The notes beneath the pieces are model-generated. The model was not told the origin of the DNA. It made no database searches and was given only the letters and a program-made list of their open reading frames with translations. Of a stretch of DNA of 64,000 nucleotides, positions 13,215 to 23,643 are shown piece after piece. This DNA is from Cyprinodon diabolis (Eukaryota > Chordata > Actinopteri > Cyprinodontiformes > Cyprinodontidae). Position numbers and translations under genes: made by a program. Location of the stretch: the NCBI GenBank assembly GCA_030533445.1, contig CM060081.1, positions 33,058,111 to 33,122,110 on the forward strand. Reading direction: 5' to 3'. Position 1 is the first letter of the stretch; every line of letters begins with the position of its first letter.

Positions 13215-13590
13215 GGTTGCACAGGCAGTCCAACTCCTCCAGGGTGGCACATAAATACGTGCCATTGCCAGAAGGTTTTCTGTGTCTCCCAGCACAATCT
13301 CAAGAGCATGGAGGAGATTCCAGGAGAAAGGCAGTTACTCCAGGAGAGCTGGACAGGGCCGTAGAAGGTCTTCAACACATCAACAGGACCGGTATCTGCT
13401 CCTTTGTGCAAGGAGGAAATAGAGGAGCACCGCCAGGGCCCTACAAAATGACCTCCAGCAGGCCACTGGTGTGAATGTCCCTGACTAAACAATCAGAAAC
13501 AGAATTCACGAGGGTGGCCTGAGGGCCCGACATCCTCTAGTGGGCCCTGTGCTCACTGCCCGACACCATGGAGCTCGATTGGCATTTGAC
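13215..13590 (+). pseudogene. Tc1-like transposase N-terminal fragment
   Basis: A frame near 13278-13590 matches the DNA-binding part of Tc1/mariner transposases: a helix-turn-helix region (FSVSPSTISRAWRRFQ), the basic linker AGQGRRRS, then ALQNDLQQATGVNV and IRNRIHEGGLRARHPLVG. Two in-frame stops (in the RRK and VPD regions) and a frame break near 13255-13275 disable it. The catalytic DDE part is absent. The sequence stops abruptly and continues directly into GACAATAAAGTTTGTC, a LINE-like 3' end. Confidence 0.7.
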
Positions 13591-13609
13591 AATAAAGTTT
13601 GTCTATGAC

Positions 13610-15033
13610 CAAGTCTAAGTCATAACTGGAACAATAGCGTCCCACCACAGCTGCAAGCATGGATACATCCAAACTTCATCCCATCTTTTTCATATGATTT
13701 TTATTACTAGTAAAGTAATTAAATACATCATATTAATGTGTGTTTAGAGATCAATTGCATTAGCATCTCTTTAGGATCACATCAACCTTAGTCTTTACAT
13801 ACCATTCATCTTACACGGAGCTGCCTCCTTTTTTGACGGCAAATGCCTTATTGCACCTCTTTCATGTGTTGATCCATATTCATACCTATCGAAGCCACTA
13901 TGATGCCAGACAGGTCATGGTTGATCCTCATCTAATACCTTATCAGAAAGATCCTTATCTTTAATGTGACTTACAGCAAAATTTTCCATCGGAATGACAA
14001 AAGTGCATAGGAGAGCCATTTACTGGATCTGTTTCCTGAACTTAGGTTTCATGTTGAGCAACCTAAGTTCAGGAAACAGAAGCAACCTTACAATCCATAT
14101 AATGAAATAACCAGTAAGGTTGACAAAATCAGAAAAGTTTCAACCCCTTAACAGCCTAAATTCTATTATTTCCTTTACAGAGTTATTTTTCTCAAACTGC
14201 TGTCGGGATCAGAAAGATTTATTCAAACTTTACATAAACATGCAGAAATCATAGCATTTTGTAAAATGGGTCTAAATCAGTTAATTTGAAATATTATCTT
14301 TAAGTAATAGATTATCTTTTTTTATTCAGAGATAAAAAAACAACTATTATATTGGTAGAGATTACAGTTTGAATGAATGCTTGATTTTCATTTATTACAG
14401 TATGTAAATTGCTTAGAGGGCTCTTGTTTCCTGCTATAAATGATAATAAACCTTTGTTTAACAGAAAAGCTTTTACAGTCTCTCATCCTTCCAGAGTTTG
14501 CATTAAATACTAGAGCCATTTATATAAGCATGTTAAAAATAAACACTGTTTATTTCTCCACACATAGGGTTTATTCATGTGGATTTCAGTTTAACCTTTA
14601 TCAGAAATACTTTAATAATCCCAGAGGGAAATTACTTTTGTTACTTACTTACTTACTATACTTGAATATAAACCTGATCATTCTTCGACAAAACAAAATA
14701 TAACACCTGGTTTCATGTTTTTTCTAAGCCACACTTTCACATTTCTGTAAAGACCCTTCTGGGTTATTATAAACGATTTATAATACATTACCTGAAACCT
14801 GTGTTTCTCTTCTTACAGAGATGAAGAAAGAATTATTTACAGTGCTCAGAACAACGCATTTCACTATTTATGGCAGCATTACTACTCTTAATAGCCAAAA
14901 GAAAATAAAAATAAAGCCATGAATAAAAAACGTTTAGACCATCCATTTTTTTAATTACAATAGTATCTGTAATGTAAGCTATTGCTCTCATAATATTGCT
15001 CTTCAAATAATGTTTTATATAACTCTTATTCTC
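13610..15033. other. AT-rich intergenic
   Basis: No gene seen. It includes the perfect inverted repeat at 14028-14080 and a short TTAC tract near 14640-14658. Confidence 0.45.
14028..14080. repeat. Perfect 21-bp inverted repeat, 11-nt loop
   Basis: The arms 14028-14048 and 14060-14080 are exact reverse complements, separated by the 11-nt loop TCATGTTGAGC. Pairing stops cleanly on both sides. I recognise no transposon family here. Confidence 0.9.
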
Positions 15034-15038
15034 TGTCA

Positions 15039-16024
15039 TGTTGGGTACTAGTTTCTAGCCCAGATGCAGAACACCTGGAGACAGAGGAAAAAGTTAACAG
15101 TTTATTGAGGAAACCACAGGTCAGGGATGAGATGCAAGAAACAGATCAGGGCTGGTCACACGGGTTCACTGTCCAGAGTTTCAGGATGAGCGTCAGAGGG
15201 AGGGTACCGATTGGGTCCAGAGACTGAGGATCGGCAGAGGGCTTAGCAGCGGCAGGAACTGACTTCAGACTTGAGGTTATCCAAGCTCTCTCCCAGAGAG
15301 CTGGCGGGCAGGTTCAGGCGATTGGATCTTCTGGTTTGGCTTCTCAGAGCAGGCAGGCAGGGGACTGCTGGGAAGCTTCTCCAAAGCTCCAGGTTTTCAG
15401 TCAGGATCTTCCAAGAAGAGCAGAGAGGACAAAGACTGATCAGGATCTGGTTTGAGGTTTCAGGAGAGTCAGAGAGTCAGGCAGACTGGTAGGCTCAGGT
15501 TTGCTAACCGTAACTGATTCAACACTCTGGCAATGAAGGGAAGTCAAGCCGCTGCTTAAAAGCTGGTCTCCTGATGAGATGATCAGCCGCAGGTGTGCTG
15601 GTGGCTTCAGCTCAGGACACCCGGGGCGCCCTCTGCTGGAGAAAGGTGGCAGATCTCCAGATCCCAACAGTACCCCCCCCCTCCCTCAAGGGCGGATACC
15701 AGACACTTTTGCCCTCGCCCAAGTCTCAGAGGACTCAGAAAAGGGTCCAGAAGGGGACCGCCCACTGTGGCACGGGAGCAGATTCATAGGGAACCGCCAA
15801 CCGCGGTTCCGAAACAGGAACAGAGGAGACTGTCTCCTGCGGCTCTGGTAGCAGCATGGAGGGAGCCGCCCACAACGGCACAGGGGCAGCCTCCGAGGTG
15901 GCCTGGAGGACCAACTGAGGGCTCTTGGAGGTTCGGCAGAGCGGGGACAGGTTGACTGACAGGAGACCTGGCAGGAGGCAGACCACTCTGCTGCAGAAAG
16001 GTGGCAGATCTCCAGATCCTAACA
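15039..16024 (-). mobile_element. LTR retrotransposon remnant
   Basis: An LTR-like unit at 15039-15669 has perfect 7-bp inverted termini (TGTTGGG...CCCAACA). Immediately to its right, read on the minus strand, lies a G-rich polypurine run (15670-15684) exactly where a polypurine tract precedes a 3' LTR. A degraded internal stretch (15685-15985) follows, then the last 37 bp of the LTR are repeated (15988-16024, ending TCCTAACA), the stub of the other LTR. The flanks show no matching TSD, so the copy is truncated or rearranged. I recognise no Gag or Pol, so the superfamily is uncertain (Ty3/gypsy is likely). Confidence 0.6.
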
Positions 16025-16029
16025 TTCTC

Positions 16030-19000
16030 ATAGTACACAACTCTGAAATAAAACTGAAGTTTTAACATTATTTAATCTAGGTTCTAAGGCCATAACAGTA
16101 CAGAATTTTTACAGCTCTGGTCTTATGTCAATAATATAGAAACATAATACAAAACAAAGGTGTGTGAAATTATGATGAGAAACTGAAGACCAATTGTATA
16201 AAAACTGAGGATTATGACACAAGCCCCTGCTAATGCCCCTGCTTATGTGTCTACCTTCCCTAGTTTTTGGTATTGTTGGTAACTAAGTTTTTAGTTTAGC
16301 ATCTTTTTAAAGTAGGATTTCAGATAAGAAAATTGAGGCTAGGAGTTTGAAGCTCTTTAGCTAGACCCAAACTACCTGGGCTCTGTCAGTCAAAGATTTC
16401 ATTTAATTTATCTAAATAAATTAAAATCCCATTGAGAATGAAACCTTGTTTGCTATAGGCTTAGATATTTTAACTTAAAGTCAAAATGCTTTCTAAGATA
16501 GGAAAAAAATCCTAAAAAAAACTTGCAGTCGAATCAGCTTCAGTTTTAAATGAAAGAGTATATTATTAATACATTTTTCATCATCACTTCTGCATCTTTA
16601 ACCTGTATCTATTACCTGCAAGACATAGCCTGTCTCTCCATATGTTTCTCTCTCCTCAAAGTCCAGCTTTCAATTATCTTATCCACAGAATTCCTGAAGT
16701 TCCACATAAAGAGCTCCTTTGTGTCAGAGCATCAAGGGGGAGCACAGAGCCCAACCTCTTTTTGCATGCTGCTCACCTTAGGATGCCTTGGGATGACAGG
16801 CTATGGTGGAACCTTTCACAAACACACTTGGACACCTTCTGCCCTCATTTTCTTTCCCCCTCCCTCCTCTACCAGGCGTTCTCTCATTCCAACCTCTGTT
16901 TAATTTTTTTTCACTCTCTCTTTAACTCCTTTTGGAAAGTGGCCACCAGCAACAGTTTTTAACCCCTCCTTTAAACCTCTATTTAGTCCAAGGAAGATGC
17001 ATTCAAAAGGCTATTGATGAGATTTTGTAAGGGTTACAAAGCAGAAGTTCTGCAGGATCTGAGGAGGAGGGATTACAGTGGAGAAAAATGAGGAGGTCTA
17101 GTTTCAAGGGCCATGCTGTCCTGGAAAAAAAAATACCTGAGCTACCAGAGTACAGACCTCCACCTTGTTCCCTTACTTTGGTCTTTAACCAGAAGGAAGG
17201 AGCCCAACTACTGCTGTAAAAAAGCTGAGATTTTAAACATGAAAATTGTATGACTACAGTGAGAATTGAGCAGTTTTACAACCATAACCAACAACAAATA
17301 ATAAAGAACAATACATTTTTGCAAAATATTTATTTTTGTTAATCAAATGTCACACTCTGATTATTGAATTCGGCGTCAGTTGCTTCATATAATATCAGGG
17401 AGTAAATATTTTTGAGCTAAAGATTAAGAATCACTCAGTGCCCATAAAGCAGAGTAATGGGGAGAAGGAGGTTACAGCAATTAGCCCACTGGTTCCTAAC
17501 AGCACAGATAATTGAGTATATTGGATCCGTTTTCTGCTATGAACTTTCTAATCAATATTTTTTTTACCGCGTTACCTTCCTGCATTGCAGCTGGCTTATG
17601 ATACATTCACAGGCTTGAATTGCAAGGAAACCGGACTTTCACTCAGTTATTTCTGAAGATATATTTTAACACCTATCCAAGAGTTGTCAGGATTTTTTTT
17701 GCTAACAATAGGACAAAGTGTATTTGGAGGACTGATGTATTAAAGCAGGATGGAGGTTTGAGCTCCGAAGCACATACCAAGTGAAATGCAAATCAAATGG
17801 CCACCCGTTCCTCTCATGCTCTCTCAGTCTCAGTCTTTTTTGTGAACAGGCTGTGTGTTTGACCTTTTGAATCAGAATATATTAATGTATGATTTTTTCT
17901 TAAGTAATGTATTTGGAATGAGTTCCATGACTGTATTGTGAATGCATGAATGCTGAAACCTCAATCCTGGCCTTCTGTTTGGTGTTTTTTTCTCTTTTAA
18001 CAAAGATGGCTTCCTTCAACACTCTTTCACACCATTTGTCCTCTTTGTCCAAAATCTGAACTTTTTAGTCTTCAAATGTGCAACCTTTGCTCTTCAGGTG
18101 TAAGTGTATAGCTGAATCTTGCACCAAGGTTCCTGGCTCTCCTATGCTGATCCAGGAATTTCAATAGTTGTTTTGGTTGTTTTTGGTTTCTAAAATATAG
18201 GAGTCTTCACTGCACTGGATCACATGTGCAATGCAGCTAAACTTAGGTTTGGGTGTTCTGTCTTTGGGATAAACTGGTTTTTCAGTTCCAATTTAGAGCT
18301 GTTTTCAGGTTGCCATCACCCGGATGACTGAGAATATACACAGTCATTCATTGCAGTCAACACAGTATGGCTCCATGTTGTATATGGTAACTTTACCAGG
18401 TCTTAACCATTGATATAAAACATGAACACAAAGGAAAGGTGTTTTAGCAGAAATTTTAAGTAAATGATCCTTAGAACAGATATTTATGGCTCCATTAGGT
18501 TTTTTTTCACATAATTCAGTGAATGTCTGTGCAAGTGCTCAGTGGTGTTTGAAATGACCCATTTATTTGCCCTCTGGGTTAATGAGTTCAGCTGGACCCA
18601 ATTATTGCATTATCACGTGTAAGTCAGAACCATAATTCTGTAAGACTTTGAGGGCCCAAATGGGAGTGAGGAGAGTTTGAATAGAAAAGTTGTTTGTAAC
18701 TTAAGTGTTTATGGTGGACTTTTGCACCCAACTACACTACACATAATTATAAAAATTAGTCCATGGCGACCAATGGTAACCTACTCTAACAGACACAAGG
18801 TGAGGCACAACATCATCATGCTACATGTGCACACTATGCACACTCAGTCTGAGTCTGAGAGTTCAGCATTCCTCAGAGGCTTAGATCCCAGCTGAAAAGA
18901 ATAAGTAGCCACACAGAGGGATCTCCTCACGAGATCGCGAGCCATGTGGCCTGCTTTCAGCCAGATTACAGAGTCAGCTAGTGCACTGACCGTGGCTTGA

Positions 19001-19317
19001 AGTCTGGATGGAACAAGCTGAAAGAGAAATAAACTGGCACCATTTCTTAAAACAGGCAAAATGAAGTGAAGTGTTAAATTATGTTATTGTTAATATCTGC
19101 TTTATTATCTCTACTGAATTTTCACACCAGAAACAAAAAGAAGCCTGTGTTTATTCTTAAATACCTTAAGCCTACTTGGATTAGTTACTGTCATCTGTTC
19201 ACTCAAACAATAAAATTTGTAAATTGAACATCCAAAGTCAACAAGAACATTCTAAAATAATGTTTTTTTTTTTATTTTTAGTCTTGTAAAAACCAATTAG
19301 GTTGAGTTTTTGTTTTG
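16030..19317. other. Intergenic, nothing recognised
   Basis: AT-rich with no supported exon. Overlapping ORFs at 16550-16962 and 18677-19059 lack domains. The stretch 18850-19050 is less AT-rich, but I cannot assign it. Confidence 0.4.
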
Positions 19318-19545
19318 TAAGCTGGAGTGTTGGCCTAATGTTTAGAGCAGTGTCCTTTTTCTCTGAGAAGGTTGAAAGTACCTGGTTCGATCCCAACAGC
19401 CTCCACTCTTGTATCCTGAGAAAGACCCTTAACTCCACACTGCTTCCCGGGTGCCTCTCAGTGGCAGCCCACTACTCCCGAAGGGGATGGGTTAAATGCA
19501 GAGGAAAATGTGTTCAATGTGAGATTAATAAAGTTCAATTAATTA
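19318..19545 (+). mobile_element. tRNA-derived SINE
   Basis: The 5' part looks like a decayed tRNA gene: an A-box-like TGGCCTAATGTTTAGAGCAG at 19331-19350 and a perfect B box GGTTCGATCCC at 19384-19394, with normal pol III spacing. A tRNA-unrelated body (AAATGCAGAGGAAAATGTGT) and an A/T-rich 3' end (AATAAAGTTCAATTAATT) follow. It is not a functional tRNA gene because the cloverleaf arms are disrupted. The tail may match a LINE partner, which I have not assigned. Confidence 0.7.
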
Positions 19546-20667
19546 AAATTACTGTTGTTTTTTTAGCTAACTATCAAAGCATACATTTATATATTCACCA
19601 ATGTATTGCCATTATTGGATGGGATGGGGTGGGGGTTCACCCTGAACAGATGTCTAGTTCATCAAGGGGCTCTACTGTAGACATGTTTACCCAAAAGTCA
19701 GCCATTCTTAAATAAAAAAAAAACGCTCAGCATCAAAGAGGAATAAATCTTTCTTTGATTTTAAAGGAAATGTTTCAAATCAGACAGAATAAATCTTTTC
19801 TGATTTGTAATGTTTCTTTTAATAAACTTAAGAATTAACAAATTAAAATTCTTTGAATACAACACATCCAAAAAGACACCTACCTATTTTTTCTTGCTAA
19901 TATCAAATAAGAAAACTCTTTAGTTTTGTATTTTATAGATGCCCTGCTTCGTTGACGAAAAATGTAATATGCAATTGATTTGTTGTTTATTTACACCATG
20001 ATTAATATAAAAGAAATCAATTGATCCTATTTATTGACAATATACTGATCTAGACTGTAGCTGTTGAAGGTAATTAGAGAAATGAATAGCTGGAGTAATT
20101 CAGCAAACTCAAATGTCTAATAGGACTGATGAGTAGGAAGGTCAAACGAAGGAACTGAGGATTTCATTTGGGTGTGAGGAATGTTTGTGTTTGTGAATGG
20201 TCTGGTGTCTTGTATGTGTGAGTGTGTAACTTTGTCTGTTTGCCTGTCCCTGACTATGACTAAGCATATATTTGTGTGTGTGAGTGCATGCATTCCAATT
20301 TGAGACAGAGCATTTTAGAGAGTGGGCTCAGGTCAGAAGAGCAGCATTGTGACAGTGCAAGCTTCTATTGATTCAGTTGGAGCAGATAGCTGCAACCAGT
20401 TTGTTTTCTGAGGGACGTCCGTAACATAATTCACTGCAAGTTTCAAAGCTGGGCAAACACACTTCTTGGCCTAAATGGTTGGTGTGTAAATCTCGTACTT
20501 TTTAATCAGGCCACTATTATGGACTATGGTAACCAAAAGGGAAGGACCAAAAAAATGAACCTCATTGCCAATAATATTTTTTTTATACTACAGAAGCCAT
20601 TCATTCCTATTGCAACTCCTTTTAATTTTCAAGAATACCAAATCTTTCTGTCATAAATTCACAAAGC
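19546..20667. other. Intergenic, nothing recognised
   Basis: AT-rich with a GT-rich patch near 20170-20290. No gene seen. Confidence 0.4.
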
Positions 20668-21012
20668 ATCAGCTGTAGGGGTGTAAATCACATCCATCAT
20701 GGCGATTTGATTCAGTATCGATTTCCTGACCCAACGATTTGATTATTTTCGATACTCATGAATACACCACGATTCGATTCGATTCGATTAATCGGTTAAT
20801 TTTTTTTTATTATTATTTTTTTTTTTTTTACATCTTACAGGCTAAACAAAGTTTCAAGTTTGAAATAAATCAATGAAAGCTGTAATATTATTATGCATTT
20901 TCTTTAGAAACAACAGCAAATAACAGAAGTAGAAAAGTTGCATCAAAAAATACTGCAAAAATACTGCACAATATCAGTGTAATGAGTTCAATGCAATACC
21001 TCGGCTCCAGAG

Positions 21013-21293
21013 AAACTGTCCAACATATTTTTTTAGAATGTAATAAATACACTCAGGAAAGAGAGATGTTGCGTAGAGAGTTAGACAGGAATAAAAATTA
21101 ACTAGATATAAGGGAATTGTTTCAAAGGTCATCTGGGGATGTAGTTTTTGGTAGTATTTTAAATTTTCTAAGAAGAACGGGTATTTTAGGGAGAATATAA
21201 TAGTTTGTCTGGTCCATACTCCATTCTGGAAGGTGGCGGTAATGCACCTATAAGTTGTTTGCCAACCGCCATTAAAAAAAAGAAGAAGAAGAA
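21013..21293 (+). mobile_element. LINE 3' end, nested, 10-bp TSD
   Basis: The translation starts ETVQHIFLECNKYTQEREML, a LINE ORF2 C-terminal motif, and continues to a LRRTGILGRI-like block. The 3' UTR ends in an A-rich tail followed by AAG/GAA units. Flanking direct repeats GGCTCCAGAG (21003-21012 and 21294-21303) mark a target-primed insertion. The copy is severely 5'-truncated. Confidence 0.75.
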
Positions 21294-21680
21294 GGCTCCA
21301 GAGTGTCGACGTCACCGCCCCCTTGAGAGACGCTCTGCTGCACCTCTCCCAGATTGTAGCTGACCGCAAACAGTGCAGCAGACAGGAGGCCGGCTTGTTC
21401 TGTCTTTATGACCGAAATTGCGGAAAACAACTCGTGAAGTTTGACCCGCTAGAAGAGCGAGGTGCGCGAGAACGCTGGGACCCTTTTTCCAGCTGAATCT
21501 CCGCTCTTTTTGGCCCTCATGTCCCTCCGTCGTTGGACTAAACTCGTCCCCACTTCCTCACCGCCTCGGCCGTATCTAGACCCACAGTGTGTAGCTCAGA
21601 CCACGCTTCAATACTGAGCATAATTTAAAAATGTCTGTGTGAAGCTTGCTGCAACACACTGCTGTAAGAGTATAACCAGG
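21294..21680 (+). mobile_element. Harbinger-like MITE segment inside the hAT element
   Basis: This interval matches 46500-46940 along most of its length (for example ACAGGAGGCC, GGCCGTATCTAGACCCACAG and GAGCATAA) and ends with GAGTATAACCAGG, close to the right terminus of the complete copy. It is somewhat diverged and lacks the insertion seen at 46555-46620 in the other copy. Confidence 0.65.
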
Positions 21681-21885
21681 AAGCGCGGTAGGAGGGCAAA
21701 ATAGGTTTAGCGGCACCGCAGCACGGGAGGGAGAATTACGCCCAGGAGCAAATGGATAAAAATAGACCGGAGGAAAAAAAAAACAAGAATCGATTATCTT
21801 GTGGACGTGTCGATGCATCGGATCGTCGGCTTTTGGATCGATGCATCGATACAACACGATTATTATTTACACCCCTAATCTGCTG

Positions 21886-22098
21886 TAGCAGCGACTCTCA
21901 AACATGTATATTCTGAGACCATGCCCCATAGTTTATCCATTTAAGGTGCTAACTTGACTAAAATTTGGAGATCATTTGATTGTAGCCAGCGATGGTGTTC
22001 TGTTCATGCCCACCAGAAGAATAAGGTTGATAAAAAAAATCATCATACTCATACAGTAGTCATAATAAAACGAAAATATTTAGAATAAAATAAATAAA
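21886..22098. other. Spacer between elements
   Basis: Short AT-rich stretch with nothing recognised. Confidence 0.4.
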
Positions 22099-22765
22099 TG
22101 TCAGAAGCTCAGAATGTAGGACCCAGAGTTCAAGCAGGCAGATCAGGATGATTTCAAAACAAGCCTTTTTGTTAAAAGTAGGCGTGCAGCTGCTCGTCAG
22201 CTGGGGCAGGTTCTCTGGATACTGTGTAGAGACGGGAACTCAGGCTAGTGACTTCAGAACTCAGACGTGAAAATATAATGAGCTTGTGAGTCAGAGTTCC
22301 AGGAGAGAAGCGCAGCAACGACTAGATGAAGTCAGAGCATGCAGATAAGCAGAAGAAAATAAGGGATGATCCAAAGGTAGAGGAGGAACAGGTTTCCAGG
22401 CCAGAAGATCAGAAGTCCAAAGAAGTGCCGAAGGGATTTCCAAAGTCAGGACACAGATCAAAGTTCATTAACAGGCAGGATCCAGGTAACCATCCGGAAA
22501 CAGATCAGCCAAAAAGAGCAGAACAGGGATAACCAATACTCAGAAGTCCAGGGACAGAAACGGGTCAGGATCAGATAATCAGAAACTCCCAGGAAGGCTA
22601 GAAAACACTCACACTTGGCCTGAATCATCTGGTCCCAATGGCTGGGAACAGGCAGCAGCTTAAATAGAAATCAGGAACAGGTCAATTTGATGAGTGGTAA
22701 TGAGCGCTGGCGGAGCTAAGCAGATGGGATAAAAGGGACAAATCCAGCCATTAGGGCCATGATCA
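22099..22765 (-). mobile_element. LTR-like repeat, probably a solo LTR
   Basis: It starts TGTCAGAAGC and, read on the minus strand, has the same general plan as the solo LTR at 1353-2664, including the TTAAGCTGCTG-like motif about 150 bp from the U3 end. The other end (near ATGATCA) and the flanks give no exact TSD, so the boundaries are approximate. The 68-residue ORF inside is low-complexity and not a gene. Confidence 0.4.
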
Positions 22766-22769
22766 TGAA

Positions 22770-23302
22770 AATAAAGCTTGTTATTCGGTATGAGCAATAG
22801 TATACACCAAGTAAAGGGCATACTTCTGTCTTCTCTTTTCTTGGAATTTTATTTCTGTTATTTTTAGCTGTTTCTTCTTTGTCTTCAAGAGATGGGAATA
22901 CAATTCCATTTTGATCTCCTCCTATCCACCTGCTCAGAGTGGCTTTGTTAAACCCTCAGTAGGGGCTGAAAGAGAGAGTACTGATTTTTTACTGTTGTGG
23001 ACAAAAAAAATAGCTAGGCATAATTTCACATGCAACTATCCATTACAGAAGCAATACTTAACTTCACTGAACAAATAAAAAACATGAAAAATTATGATAA
23101 ATGCCAAGCTGTGCATTTTTTGTGTAATTAACTTTTACACTGTTACTCTGCTTCAGCCCACATCCTGCTCTCCCTTTAGTTATAGAAAAATAACTCTAAC
23201 TTTTTTGGAATGACTATGACCTGCATGACATGAGAATATTGTTCATTTTAGGCCTACTTTGTTTTTTTCTCTGTTTTAATCTGTTATTTTTATTAATTTA
23301 TT
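22770..23302. other. Intergenic, nothing recognised
   Basis: AT-rich with no supported feature. Confidence 0.4.
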
Positions 23303-23643
23303 TTCCATCCATCCATCTTCTCCTGCTTATTCCATTAGGGTCATGGAGGGGCCAGTGCCTATCTATGACAGCCTACGGGCAAGAGGCAGAGTACCCCCTG
23401 GGCTGGTCGCCAGTCTGTCGAAGGGCAACATAAAGATACACAGAGACATACAACCATTCACACACACAAACTCCCACCTAAGGACAATTTAGAGAAAGCC
23501 AATAACCCGAAAAGTCATGTTTGTGGAACGTGGGAGGAAGCCAAAGTACCTGGAGGGAACCCAAAAATGCACAGGGAGAACATGTAAACTCTACGCAGAA
23601 AGACCCAAGAACCTTCTTGCTGCAAGGCAAGAGTGCCGACCTA
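23303..23643. mobile_element. RTE-like interspersed repeat
   Basis: It opens with TCCATCCATCCATC, the reverse complement of the (GATG)n tail common on fish RTE-group repeats. Familiar fish-repeat segments follow: CCCTGGGCTGGTCGCCAGTC, CCATTCACACACACAAACTC and GGGAGAACATGTAAACTC. It is decayed. The tail at the left suggests minus-strand orientation, and the family name is uncertain. Confidence 0.5.

Larger units (their letters stand above)
20676..21877. mobile_element. Non-autonomous hAT element with nested insertions
   Basis: Termini TAGGGGTGTAAAT and ATTTACACCCCTA are perfect inverted repeats. They are flanked by 8-bp target copies that differ by one base (ATCAGCTG at 20668-20675, ATCTGCTG at 21878-21885), which is diagnostic of hAT. 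Subterminal GATTC/ATCGAT-rich repeats lie at both ends (20700-20795 and 21785-21860). The interior is not hAT transposase: it holds a Harbinger-like MITE interrupted by a LINE end. Confidence 0.8.

Noticed and set aside
13217..13474. 85-codon plus-strand ORF
   Set aside because: It is the wrong frame of the Tc1 transposase fragment.
15271..16068. Cluster of overlapping ORFs on both strands
   Set aside because: They fall inside the LTR remnant at 15039-16024, which explains the GC-richer sequence.
16550..16962. Overlapping 117- and 106-codon ORFs
   Set aside because: They overlap in different frames with no recognisable motif. Chance frames.
19331..19394. Possible tRNA gene
   Set aside because: A and B boxes are present, but arms do not pair and a SINE body with tail follows.
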